A stretch of DNA of 15,258 nucleotides, taken from contig CAYYJH010000066.1 in the NCBI GenBank assembly GCA_964472195.1, positions 1 through 15,258 on the forward strand, given 5' to 3'. The translations under genes and the position numbers were made by a program. Positions 1 to 6,181 of this stretch are shown here, in pieces. The notes beneath the pieces were generated by a model, which was not told where the DNA came from, ran no database searches, and saw only the letters and a list, made by a program, of their open reading frames with translations. The stretch is from BS750m-G4 sp964472195 (GTDB lineage Bacteria; Bacteroidota; Ignavibacteria; Tepidaquicellales; Tepidaquicellaceae). Each line of letters starts with the position of its first letter. The first letter of the stretch is position 1.

Positions 1-17
1 TATAAATAACAATTCGC

Positions 18-43
18 AGAGTCCTCTCTGCGAGAGAGACTCT
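18..43. repeat. Imperfect hairpin in 5' gene-free region
   Basis: Positions 18-29 pair with 33-43 around a GCG loop, apart from one bulged C near 23-24. The stem is about 11 bp. It is the first of several stem-loops in the gene-free stretch 1-341, which is richer in G+C than the coding DNA around it. A smaller hairpin (TCTAC/GTAGA) lies at 91-106. No downstream T-run makes it a terminator. Whether it is an RNA structure or repeat debris cannot be told from one copy. Confidence 0.5.
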
Positions 44-108
44 ACTCGAACATTACAACAAACTCTCCTCCGTGCATCGCCATGTTTCTCTCTACCTGGC
101 TGTAGACA

Positions 109-147
109 GGCGTGTAATGTTTTTACTAATGTCAGGCATAACACGCC
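109..147. repeat. Hairpin overlapping the left repeat copy
   Basis: GGCGTGT at 109-115 is the exact reverse complement of ACACGCC at 141-147, giving a 7-bp GC-rich stem with a 25-nt loop. The right arm lies inside the repeat found again at the far end of the window. In that far copy the corresponding bases carry the one substitution of the 42-bp core, which would weaken this stem. Confidence 0.4.
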
Positions 148-181
148 AAGGTTCCCCGAAGGGGCAGGCATACCGCGCGCG
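134..181 (+). repeat. Dispersed repeat, left copy (inverted at 15140-15187)
   Basis: This 48-bp segment matches the reverse complement of 15140-15187 at 45 of 48 positions, and the first 42 bp differ at one base only. It contains a CCCC-GAA-GGGG hairpin at 154-164, which reads as a UUCG-type loop on the other strand, and two direct copies of AGGCATA (134-140 and 166-172). It lies outside any gene. The pattern fits a short palindromic dispersed repeat of the REP or MITE type; the family is not one I can name. Confidence 0.8.
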
Positions 182-211
182 AACTGTCATCTGACTAACG
201 TCAGTAGCCAG

Positions 212-269
212 ATATATTTTTTTAGGTTACGAAAGAGGACTTTCGTAACCAGTATGAAGGAAAATATAT
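212..269. repeat. Long hairpin with perfect 11-bp stem
   Basis: Positions 225-235 are the exact reverse complement of 240-250, leaving a four-base AGGA loop. Outer arms at 212-220 and 261-269 (ATATATTTT and AAAATATAT) are also complementary, so the structure spans 58 bp. A T-run precedes the stem instead of following it, so it is not a standard + strand terminator. A further 4-nt-loop hairpin, CTGAC/GTCAG, lies just before it at 191-204. It could be a mobile palindromic element or a structured leader of the protease gene. Confidence 0.65.
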
Positions 270-325
270 AACATCAATCTAAGCCCTCACCGGACACTTA
301 ATCGGAACCAAATATGTTATATATT
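263..325. repeat. 12-bp inverted repeat upstream of the M48 gene
   Basis: The 12 bp at 263-274 are the exact reverse complement of 314-325, separated by 39 nt. The right arm is about 50 bp before the chosen start of the M48 gene. The left arm overlaps the outer arm of the 212-269 hairpin, so the two folds exclude each other. It could be an operator or an alternative RNA fold, but AT-rich repeats of this length can arise by chance. Confidence 0.4.
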
Positions 326-374
326 GTATAAAAATTAAATTTTGTATAACTTGAATTGTACAAAATCATTAAAA

Positions 375-1229
375 ATGAAAAAGTATTTAGCAAAATTCCG
401 CAAGAATATAGTAATTCACACTACTGTATTATTAACATTCCTGCTTTTTTCAGTATCAATCCTTTACAGCTGCGGAGCGAATATATTCTCCGAAGAGGAT
501 GATGTTCAAATCGGCAGGGACCTTGACAGGGAGATAAAATCCCGTCCGAATGAATTCCCGATGCTGAGAGGTCATCAGGATATTAAGGATTATGTATCGG
601 GTTTAGGCAGGTATGTTTTAAACAACTCGAGCAGGATAAAATACAAGAATGTATTTCCGTACACTTTCCAGGTTATAAATGATACAATTGTAAATGCATT
701 CTGTACACCGGGTGGTTTTATCTATGTATATACAGGTCTTATGAGGTTTGTCGATAATGAAGCCACATTAATTGGTGTAGTCGCACATGAAATTGCGCAC
801 GCAGAAAAACGTCATATGACACAAAGGTTGACTGCGTATTATGGTGTAAGTGCTTTATTGAGTCTTGTTCTTGGCAGTAACCCTAATCAAGCAGCAGAGA
901 TTGCAGCGAATTTGTTCGTCGGGATTGGATTCCTTGCTAACAGCCGTGCGGATGAAGAAGAAGCCGATAATTATTCTATCAGGTACCTGATGACAACTAA
1001 ATACTACCCGGGAGCAATCTCTTTCTTCTTCGATAAGATAAAAGAAGAACAAAAGAAAAAGGGAACTACGCCGGGCGACCTGGACAGACTTCTTTCTACA
1101 CACCCGCTTCCGCAGGACAGGATAGACAATGTACATTATCAATTGAAAAAATTGAAAATCAACGCTGACCCAACGAAGGGTATTTTTACAGAAGAATATC
1201 AACGAATAAAAACTAAATTACCGAATTAA
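375..1229 (+). CDS. M48 family zinc metalloprotease, predicted lipoprotein (BepA/LoiP-like)
   Basis: A 284-residue periplasmic or outer-membrane-anchored metallopeptidase. Residues 1-33 form a basic start, a hydrophobic stretch and a lipobox-like LYSC with Cys33 as lipidation site; Tyr at -2 is slightly unusual. The zinc motif HEIAH is at 138-142 and the third ligand is probably Glu194 in the SRADEEEAD segment, as in M48 proteases such as BepA and LoiP, which act in envelope protein quality control. An upstream in-frame TTG at 342 would add 11 residues ahead of the signal peptide; ATG at 375 puts the basic start directly before the hydrophobic segment, so it is preferred. A small secreted protein gene follows 12 bp later, probably in the same operon. 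No TPR domain follows, unlike BepA. The family is firm; the substrate is unknown. Confidence 0.9.
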   Translation: MKKYLAKFRKNIVIHTTVLLTFLLFSVSILYSCGANIFSEEDDVQIGRDLDREIKSRPNEFPMLRGHQDIKDYVSGLGRYVLNNSSRIKYKNVFPYTFQVINDTIVNAFCTPGGFIYVYTGLMRFVDNEATLIGVVAHEIAHAEKRHMTQRLTAYYGVSALLSLVLGSNPNQAAEIAANLFVGIGFLANSRADEEEADNYSIRYLMTTKYYPGAISFFFDKIKEEQKKKGTTPGDLDRLLSTHPLPQDRIDNVHYQLKKLKINADPTKGIFTEEYQRIKTKLPN

Positions 1230-1241
1230 AAATTTATTTAA

Positions 1242-1763
1242 ATGAAACCGATAACTATCACTTTAATAATACTTGTATCCTTTTTCATCGCGAAGGATAT
1301 TTTTTCACAGGGTTTAATTAAGGACGACAGTTATAAATTTAAATTAACCCTGCCTTCTGATTGGTCTGTAACAAAGACAGAAGAAACGGATAAGAAGGAT
1401 GCTATATCTTACGCAATTGAGAAGAAAGATGGAAAGAATTCTATAATGCTTCTTGCGTTTCGTGTTGGTAATGTAAAAAACATCGATGACTTAATATACA
1501 CACTGGAAAAAGATTTAACTCTGAACATACCGGAAAAGTACAGTGATTATACCGATTTTGATTATGGTTCTTACGACGGGAGGTGGGCGGTTTATAAGGA
1601 TTCTGAATTTGTTGAAACGATTTATTATTACAGAACCAAGAACAGCGATTCAGAAAATAATTATACTTACATGCTGCGGTTCATTACGGATGGCAGCTAT
1701 CACAACTCTGACGTAGAAAAGGAAATAGAGGATATAGCGAAGACATTTACTCCTACGTTATAA
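1242..1763 (+). CDS. Small secreted protein of unknown function
   Basis: A 173-residue protein with a Sec-type signal peptide (hydrophobic residues 4-16, likely cleavage near residue 23 after FSQ). The mature part opens with a YKFKLTLPSDWSV segment followed by alternating polar and hydrophobic stretches. This start resembles PsbP-like or 'protein of unknown function' beta folds in which a lipid- or protein-binding sheet begins with a 'f.l.lP.gW' motif; that resemblance is an impression, not a domain assignment. No catalytic motif is visible. It sits 12 bp behind the M48 protease gene and before a terminator, so the two are probably co-transcribed and both act outside the cytoplasm. It might be a partner or substrate of the protease, which is inference only. 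Confidence 0.75.
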   Translation: MKPITITLIILVSFFIAKDIFSQGLIKDDSYKFKLTLPSDWSVTKTEETDKKDAISYAIEKKDGKNSIMLLAFRVGNVKNIDDLIYTLEKDLTLNIPEKYSDYTDFDYGSYDGRWAVYKDSEFVETIYYYRTKNSDSENNYTYMLRFITDGSYHNSDVEKEIEDIAKTFTPTL

Positions 1764-1778
1764 AATACTGAACAGTAT

Positions 1779-1835
1779 AAAGCCGGGTTAAGAACGATAA
1801 TTAACAAAATTAAATTCCTATCCCGGTTTTTTTTT
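1779..1835 (+). terminator. Rho-independent terminator after the M48 operon
   Basis: AAAGCCGGG at 1779-1787 pairs with CCCGGTTTT at 1822-1830 (one G-U pair), followed by a run of nine T from 1827 to 1835. The loop is long (34 nt) and AT-rich. It lies 15 bp after the stop of the secreted-protein gene. The convergent hydrolase gene ends at 1988, and its transcript might also use this stem, though the T-run in that direction is poor. Confidence 0.7.
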
Positions 1836-1848
1836 ATATCAAACTCAA

Positions 1849-1926
1849 TCTCTTGATCCCCTCTCTTTTAAAGAAAAGCGGGAAAATGAAAGGTGAATAA
1901 GTTTGTTTATAATAATTTTCAAGAGA
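1849..1926. repeat. Possible decayed palindromic element between convergent genes
   Basis: The 8-bp arms TCTCTTGA (1849-1856) and TCAAGAGA (1919-1926) flank a hairpin with CTTTT/AAAAG stem (1865-1878) extended by CCCC/GGG after a mismatch. Arms plus internal hairpin give a MITE-like outline of 78 bp, but each part is short. Nothing else is seen in 1836-1987. Confidence 0.25.
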
Positions 1927-1987
1927 CAACATCTAAATTTTAATTGTTTGATATAATAAACCAAAATATTCTAATTGGATATGTATC

Positions 1988-2644
1988 TCAATAATAATTT
2001 GGATTGTTTAGGAATGGATTGTTATTCTTTTCATCGAATATTGTAGTTGGTTCCATATGTCCGGGAAAAAGGTTATAACTATCTGAGCATTTTTCGAAGA
2101 GCTTGTTGTTTATTGAATCTAATAAAATCTCGAAGCTTCCCATAGGGAGGTCTGTTCTACCGACAGAGTTTTTAAAAATGAGATCACCACAAAAGACATT
2201 TTTATTTTTGTGGTCAACGATACAAACACTGCCAGGCGAGTGCCCGGGTGTATGAATGAAATTAAACTTTGTATCTCCAAGTTTGAGTTCTGTTTCCTCT
2301 GTTATATACATATCGAAGGAAGGCGGTTTAGCTATCTCTATACCGAACATACGCGATTGCTCTAATGAATTATCTACTAAGAACAGGTCATCTTTATGTA
2401 TCAACATGGGAACATTGAAAGTATCTCTGGCAAATTTGTTACCAAGTATATGGTCGATGTGTCCGTGAGTGTTTATTAAGTATTTTATATTTATTTTATT
2501 CCCTTCGATGAAGTTTATTACGGTATTATCTTCTTCGGTTGAGTATGTTCCGGGGTCTATGATGATACCTTCTTTGCTATTTTCATCATAATAAATGAAA
2601 CAGTTCATCTGGAATGGGTTTACAACGAATTGTTTTGTTTTCAT
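1988..2644 (-). CDS. MBL-fold metallohydrolase, glyoxalase II-like
   Basis: A 218-residue cytoplasmic metallo-beta-lactamase-fold enzyme with no signal peptide. The metal ligands are all present: THGHIDH (His60, His62, Asp64, His65), His135 in HTPGHSPGS, Asp154 in FCGD and His196 in FPGH. The order and spacing fit the short GloB/YcbL-type group, which hydrolyses thioesters such as S-lactoyl-glutathione. The C-terminal substrate domain of true glyoxalase II is absent, as in YcbL-type proteins. With bacillithiol rather than glutathione likely in this cell (bshC at 6182), the natural thiol ester may differ; that is inference. It is transcribed divergently from smpB with 56 bp between starts. Confidence 0.85.
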   Translation of the reverse strand: MKTKQFVVNPFQMNCFIYYDENSKEGIIIDPGTYSTEEDNTVINFIEGNKINIKYLINTHGHIDHILGNKFARDTFNVPMLIHKDDLFLVDNSLEQSRMFGIEIAKPPSFDMYITEETELKLGDTKFNFIHTPGHSPGSVCIVDHKNKNVFCGDLIFKNSVGRTDLPMGSFEILLDSINNKLFEKCSDSYNLFPGHMEPTTIFDEKNNNPFLNNPNYY

Positions 2645-2700
2645 AAATTATATATAAATTGATTTTACTTTTTAATTTAAATACTTTTATTGTCCTATAA

Positions 2701-3150
2701 ATGGATGAGTTCAACAAAATTAAAATAATTGCGACTAACCGTAAAGCTAATTTTCAATACTTTATTCTCAAAAAGTATGAAGCGGGAATTGTTTTAGTCG
2801 GTACAGAAGTCAAGTCGTTAAGAGATTCAAAGGTTAATTTACAGGAAAGTTACGCAAAGTTTAAGAAGGATGGTTTATGGTTAGTGAACTGTCACATCAG
2901 CGAATACAAATATGGAAACCTTAATAACCATGAACCATTGCGAGAGAGAAAATTGTTACTTAACAAAAGCGAGTTAAGAAAAATTAGAGTTCAGATGCAG
3001 GAAAAGGGATTAACATTAATTCCTTTGAAAATTTATTTTAAGGGTTCATTGATAAAAATGGAGATGGGTATTGCAAAGGGAAAGAAATTATACGATAAAC
3101 GTGAGTCTATTAAAAAGAGAGAAACAGAAAGAAAATTAAAAAGAATATAA
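2701..3150 (+). CDS. smpB: SsrA-binding protein SmpB
   Basis: A 149-residue tmRNA-binding protein that delivers SsrA RNA to stalled ribosomes for trans-translation. Family marks run in order: NRKA (13-16), YEAGIVLVGTEVKSLR (26-41), HEPLRERKLLL (77-87) and the C-terminal tail starting GKKLYDKR (127-134), the part that enters the empty mRNA channel. Length is typical (about 150-160). The ATG at 2701 gives the usual 12-residue lead before NRKA. tyrS starts 1 bp after its stop, so they form an operon. No ssrA gene is visible in the window. Confidence 0.97.
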   Translation: MDEFNKIKIIATNRKANFQYFILKKYEAGIVLVGTEVKSLRDSKVNLQESYAKFKKDGLWLVNCHISEYKYGNLNNHEPLRERKLLLNKSELRKIRVQMQEKGLTLIPLKIYFKGSLIKMEMGIAKGKKLYDKRESIKKRETERKLKRI

Positions 3151-3151
3151 T

Positions 3152-4363
3152 ATGTTCGCATCACTGAATGAGCAAATGGATATAATCCGAAAGGGAACGG
3201 TCGAAATAATTCCCGAAGATAATCTTGCCAGGAAATTGGAAAGGTCGATATTAGAGAAAAAGCCTCTTAACATAAAGTTAGGATGCGATCCATCAAAACC
3301 GGATTTACATATAGGGCACGCAGTTGTTTTAAATAAGTTAAGAGAGTTTCAGGATTTCGGACATACAGCAATACTAATTGTTGGGGATTTTACAGGGATG
3401 ATAGGAGATCCATCGGGAAAGAATAAAACTCGCCCACAGCTCACGTTTGAAGAAACGCGAAAGAATGGTTTAACTTACTATGAGCAGGCTTCGAAGATCC
3501 TCGATAAAAAGAAAACGAAGATTGTTTATAATTCGGAGTGGTTGAGTAAATTGGACATGAAGGATATTATTGATATCTTAAGTAAGTTTACCGTTCAGCG
3601 AATACTTGAGCGAGACGATTTCACTAACAGACTAAGAGAAGAACAGGAGATTTCTTTGCATGAAATACTTTACCCGATAATGCAGGGTTATGATTCTTAT
3701 GCGATTAATTCTGATGTAGAGCTTGGTGGTACCGATCAGAAATTTAACAATCTCATCGGGAGAGATATGCAAAAGAGATTCGGAAAAGAACCGCAAGTTG
3801 TGATATTAATGCCTTTGCTCGAAGGTACGGATGGAAATGAAAAAATGAGCAAGTCACTCGATAATGCAATAGGCATAACTGATACACCGGAAGATATATT
3901 CGGGAAGACGATGAGTATTCCTGATCCTTTGATCTACAAGTACTTCGAACTTGCAACAATGATTAATCAGGAAGAGTTATTAAAAATTAAGAACACATTA
4001 GAAGATATTTCGAATAATCCAAGGGATATGAAAAGAAAATTAGGTTACGAACTTGTGAAACTTTATTATGATAAGGATACGGCAAAAAAATCAGTTGAAG
4101 AATTCGACAAAATATTTATTAAGAAAGAAGTCCCTGATGATATACCGGAATATAAATTATCCGAAGATACGATAAAGCTGATAAATTTAATGACTATTAC
4201 AAAACTTACTGATTCAAATACAAACGGACGGAGACTGATACAGCAAGGGGGAGTCAGTATAGATGGAAAAAAAATTGAGGATGTTAATACAACTGTAAAC
4301 AACAAAAAGGAATTTATTCTAAAGGTTGGAAAAAGAAAGTTTCTGAAAGTGATTCCAGCATAA
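3152..4363 (+). CDS. tyrS: Tyrosyl-tRNA synthetase
   Basis: A 403-residue class I aminoacyl-tRNA synthetase that charges tRNA-Tyr. The catalytic core shows GCDPS (44-48), the HIGH signature (53-56), GDFTGMIGDPSGK (78-90), a YPIMQGYDS tyrosine pocket segment (174-182), GGTDQKFN (192-199) and KMSKS (231-235). The last 60 residues hold the S4-like RNA-binding domain (RRLIQQGGVSIDGKKI near 362-377). Length and motif spacing match the TyrS type with exact KMSKS and HIGH signatures (TyrZ-like group) found widely outside enterobacteria. It starts 1 bp after smpB, so translation is probably coupled. No T-box leader can be seen, as the gene is internal to the operon. Confidence 0.97.
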   Translation: MFASLNEQMDIIRKGTVEIIPEDNLARKLERSILEKKPLNIKLGCDPSKPDLHIGHAVVLNKLREFQDFGHTAILIVGDFTGMIGDPSGKNKTRPQLTFEETRKNGLTYYEQASKILDKKKTKIVYNSEWLSKLDMKDIIDILSKFTVQRILERDDFTNRLREEQEISLHEILYPIMQGYDSYAINSDVELGGTDQKFNNLIGRDMQKRFGKEPQVVILMPLLEGTDGNEKMSKSLDNAIGITDTPEDIFGKTMSIPDPLIYKYFELATMINQEELLKIKNTLEDISNNPRDMKRKLGYELVKLYYDKDTAKKSVEEFDKIFIKKEVPDDIPEYKLSEDTIKLINLMTITKLTDSNTNGRRLIQQGGVSIDGKKIEDVNTTVNNKKEFILKVGKRKFLKVIPA

Positions 4364-4387
4364 GTAAAAAGATTTGTAGTGTAAAAC

Positions 4388-4419
4388 AATTTTGTGTAAT
4401 TCTGTGTTTTTGTGACAAA
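4388..4419 (+). repeat. TG-rich intergenic repeat, solo arm
   Basis: This stretch in the 144-bp gap between tyrS and the arginine decarboxylase aligns with 6068-6100 at about 24 of 32 positions with one gap, around the shared cores GTGTAA, TGTG and TTTGT. At 6068 the same motif forms the left arm of a composite hairpin element. Here no hairpin follows, so it looks like a solo or decayed arm. Confidence 0.45.
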
Positions 4420-4494
4420 GAAAATTTTTTTGTAGAACTTTACATAAAAATCAGTAGTATTTAAATATAAATAAGATTTCATAATCAATTTTTT

Positions 4495-4501
4495 AAGGAG
4501 A
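4495..4501 (+). promoter_or_regulatory. Shine-Dalgarno site that fixes a TTG start
   Basis: AAGGAGA lies 6-7 nt before the TTG at 4508. The next in-frame ATG, at 4526, would be about 25 nt away and too far. It is one of the few strong Shine-Dalgarno sites in the window, so the TTG start is preferred. Confidence 0.75.
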
Positions 4502-4507
4502 GATTAA

Positions 4508-5053
4508 TTGTTTGTACCCACCAAAATGTTCTTCACAAAAGGTGTAGGCAAGCATAAGGATAAACTGCAGTCATTCGAGTTAGCATTAAGGCAAGCAGGG
4601 ATTGAAAAAAGTAATCTTGTGCAGGTCTCAAGTATATATCCGGCGAAGTGTAAAAAGTTAACTAAAGAACAGGGTATTACGCTATTGAAACCGGGTGCTA
4701 TTACTTTTTGTGTAATGGCAAAGAATAGTACGAACGAGCCTAACAGGTTAATAGCTGCTTCTATAGGTGTTGCACTTCCAAAGGATGGAAGTTACTATGG
4801 CTACATTTCTGAGCATCATCCTTTTGGAGAAACAGGTAAAGTCTCGGGTGAGTATGCAGAAGACCTTGCAGCAACTATGCTGGCTACCACTCTTGGTATT
4901 GAATTTGCTCCTGAAACTGCGTGGAATGAAAGAGAAAATGTGTACAAGTCAAGCGGAAAAATATTCAAATCTTTTAACATAACACAATCTGCAGAGGGAG
5001 ATAAAAACGGTTTATGGACAACTGTTGTTTCATGTGCAGTTATGCTGCCGTGA
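4508..5053 (+). CDS. Pyruvoyl-dependent arginine decarboxylase
   Basis: A 181-residue PvlArgDC-family enzyme that decarboxylates arginine to agmatine, the first step of polyamine synthesis or of arginine-dependent acid response. The proenzyme self-cleaves between two serines: VSSIYP holds Ser41-Ser42, and Ser42 would become the pyruvoyl group of the alpha chain. A catalytic Glu is expected at 102 in YISEHHPFG, followed by GETGKVSGEYAEDLAA, typical of the family. Length matches archaeal and bacterial members (about 160-195). The start is TTG, supported by a strong Shine-Dalgarno site. It is the only gene here ending in TGA apart from the broken toxin-antitoxin module, which argues against TGA recoding. 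The neighbours do not show agmatine-using genes. Confidence 0.93.
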   Translation: MFVPTKMFFTKGVGKHKDKLQSFELALRQAGIEKSNLVQVSSIYPAKCKKLTKEQGITLLKPGAITFCVMAKNSTNEPNRLIAASIGVALPKDGSYYGYISEHHPFGETGKVSGEYAEDLAATMLATTLGIEFAPETAWNERENVYKSSGKIFKSFNITQSAEGDKNGLWTTVVSCAVMLP

Positions 5054-5127
5054 TGAATGTTCACGAAATTGAACTTGATAGTCTAATGGTTTGTTGAGGT
5101 GTATAAATTCTAAAGAATAAAATTACC

Positions 5128-5412
5128 ATGACCAAAGCTATATGGAATGATGTCGTTATTGCGGAAACGGATAATTACGAGGTAGTCGAAAATAATATCT
5201 ATTTTCCTCCTGAATCGATCAAAAAGGAATACTTCAAAGAGAGTGATACACATTCGGTTTGTCCATGGAAAGGAACTGCGAATTATTACACGATCGTTGT
5301 TAATGGAAAATTGAATAAAGATGCAGCATGGTATTATCCAGAAGCGAAAGATGCCGCAAAAAATATCGAGGGATATGTTGCATTCTGGCGAGGGGTTGAA
5401 ATTGAAGAGTAA
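5128..5412 (+). CDS. DUF427 domain protein
   Basis: A 94-residue single-domain protein of the DUF427 family (Pfam name NTP_transf_9, although no enzyme activity is firmly shown). The signatures CPWKGTANYY (45-54), DAAWYYPEAKDAA (65-77) and GYVAFWRGV (82-90) cover nearly the full domain, and the length is the family's usual one. It has no signal peptide or membrane segment. It follows the arginine decarboxylase by 74 bp on the same strand and is closed by a strong terminator, so the two may share a transcript. The biochemical role is unknown. Confidence 0.9.
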   Translation: MTKAIWNDVVIAETDNYEVVENNIYFPPESIKKEYFKESDTHSVCPWKGTANYYTIVVNGKLNKDAAWYYPEAKDAAKNIEGYVAFWRGVEIEE

Positions 5413-5440
5413 ATGTTAGAGTATATAAGCATAATTATTC

Positions 5441-5464
5441 AGCCCGCTTTAAGCGGGCTTTTTT
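5441..5464 (+). terminator. Strong Rho-independent terminator after DUF427
   Basis: AGCCCGCT (5441-5448) pairs perfectly with AGCGGGCT (5452-5459) around a three-base loop, followed by TTTTT to 5464. It is 28 bp after the DUF427 stop. The convergent small gene at 5470 ends just past it and may use the same stem in reverse. Confidence 0.95.
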
Positions 5465-5469
5465 AATGT

Positions 5470-5682
5470 TCATTTTCCAGAAAACCTTGAGAGTAAGTAA
5501 TTCTGGAATTGTTTTATGAGCCCGGGATATTTGTAACAGCGAACCTCCTTGTTGTTAACATATATTGTGATATCATTATTATGAAACGTGTAATTAAAAT
5601 CATATTTGACAATGTTGGTGAGTATCTCATCGAACAATTCCTGCTCCGTGAGTTCATTTGTCGTTTTACGTGAGTGTGTCAT
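5470..5682 (-). CDS. Small hypothetical protein
   Basis: A 70-residue product beginning MTHSRKTTNELTEQELFDE. An open frame extends upstream to 5775, but the start at 5682 (ATGACA) overlaps the end of the upstream gene by 17 bp and is the more economical choice, implying translational coupling. The protein is soluble and mixed alpha/beta in look: a charged helix (12-30), then alternating strands (YTFHNNDITIYVNNKEVRCY) and a final helix ending in basic residues. I do not recognise the family. It is probably co-transcribed with the DUF6504-like gene upstream. Confidence 0.55.
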   Translation of the reverse strand: MTHSRKTTNELTEQELFDEILTNIVKYDFNYTFHNNDITIYVNNKEVRCYKYPGLIKQFQNYLLSRFSGK

Positions 5683-5920
5683 ACTGCACCAGTTCCCATT
5701 TAAAATCTTCGAGGTTAAACGATAGTTCACATATGATATCCTGCGCTTCACAGATAACGGTGTAGTGGTACACAAAACTGTTTCCCTGCGGTATCTTCCA
5801 CCTGGAATTTATTTTCGAGACATGAAAAATGTCGTTTTTCCATTTGAACTTGACTATGTTAAGTTCAAGGTTGTGAAAGAAAGCTATAACTTCTACCGGT
5901 TCAAAAATTTGATTTTGCAT
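5666..5920 (-). CDS. Small DUF6504-like protein
   Basis: An 84-residue soluble protein. The pattern VKFKWKNDIFHVSKINSRWKIP (23-44), then a Y-rich strand, then ICELSFNLEDFKWELVQYD (63-81), resembles the small beta-rich DUF6504 proteins, whose outline is 'rFrWrg..y.V..v...Wr' followed by 'vyeL..d...w.L..vyD'. The link is by eye only. The ATG at 5918-5920 is preceded by A-rich sequence without a clear Shine-Dalgarno site. A 7-bp hairpin (5933-5950) lies 12 bp upstream in the leader. The opposite strand is open across part of this region but gives a low-complexity product with no family look. Confidence 0.6.
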   Translation of the reverse strand: MQNQIFEPVEVIAFFHNLELNIVKFKWKNDIFHVSKINSRWKIPQGNSFVYHYTVICEAQDIICELSFNLEDFKWELVQYDTLT

Positions 5921-6067
5921 TTTTTTCTTATGACCATAATAATTTATGGTATATATAGGAAAAAGTCAAGTATGATAGAATTTCATCCTGTGGTTGCTGG
6001 CGTTTGTCTATTGAAACCCCTAGTAAATTAATTTCTTATTTCAAATTTAATAGTTAATTTAATGGTA

Positions 6068-6159
6068 AATTCTGGTGTAACTTTGTGCCTTTGTTGTAAA
6101 ACTATAGCCGCTCCCATAGGGATCCCTTTGGGATAAGACACCAAGACATTAAGAAACAC
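6068..6159. repeat. Composite repeat: TG-rich arms around a double hairpin
   Basis: The left arm (6068-6100) is a TG-rich motif found alone at 4388-4419. The centre (6110-6137) has two adjacent hairpins, CTCCC-ATA-GGGA and TCCC-TTT-GGGA, and matches the reverse complement of 15113-15139 closely. The right arm (6137-6159) is an imperfect reverse complement of the left (about 14 of 23). The element lies in the 261-bp gene-free stretch between the divergent DUF6504-like gene and bshC. The layout suggests a short non-autonomous palindromic element. Nothing else is seen in 5921-6181 except an AGGA ribosome site near 6167. Confidence 0.6.
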
Positions 6160-6181
6160 TAAATATTAGGAAAAAATACTA

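Noticed and set aside
225..250. Intrinsic terminator for an upstream gene
   Set aside because: The stem is perfect, but the T-run lies before it on the plus strand and the minus strand lacks one after it.
342..374. TTG start that would lengthen the M48 protease by 11 residues
   Set aside because: It would put extra residues before the basic lipoprotein signal start. The ATG at 375 gives a normal signal peptide.
5765..6031. An 88-codon plus-strand open frame opposite the DUF6504-like gene
   Set aside because: Its product has no family look, lacks a ribosome site, and runs into the composite repeat. The minus-strand frame has a coherent small-protein pattern.
4388..6100. CRISPR-like repeats from the TG-rich motifs
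   Set aside because: Only two diverged copies 1.6 kb apart exist, with no regular spacers and no cas genes.
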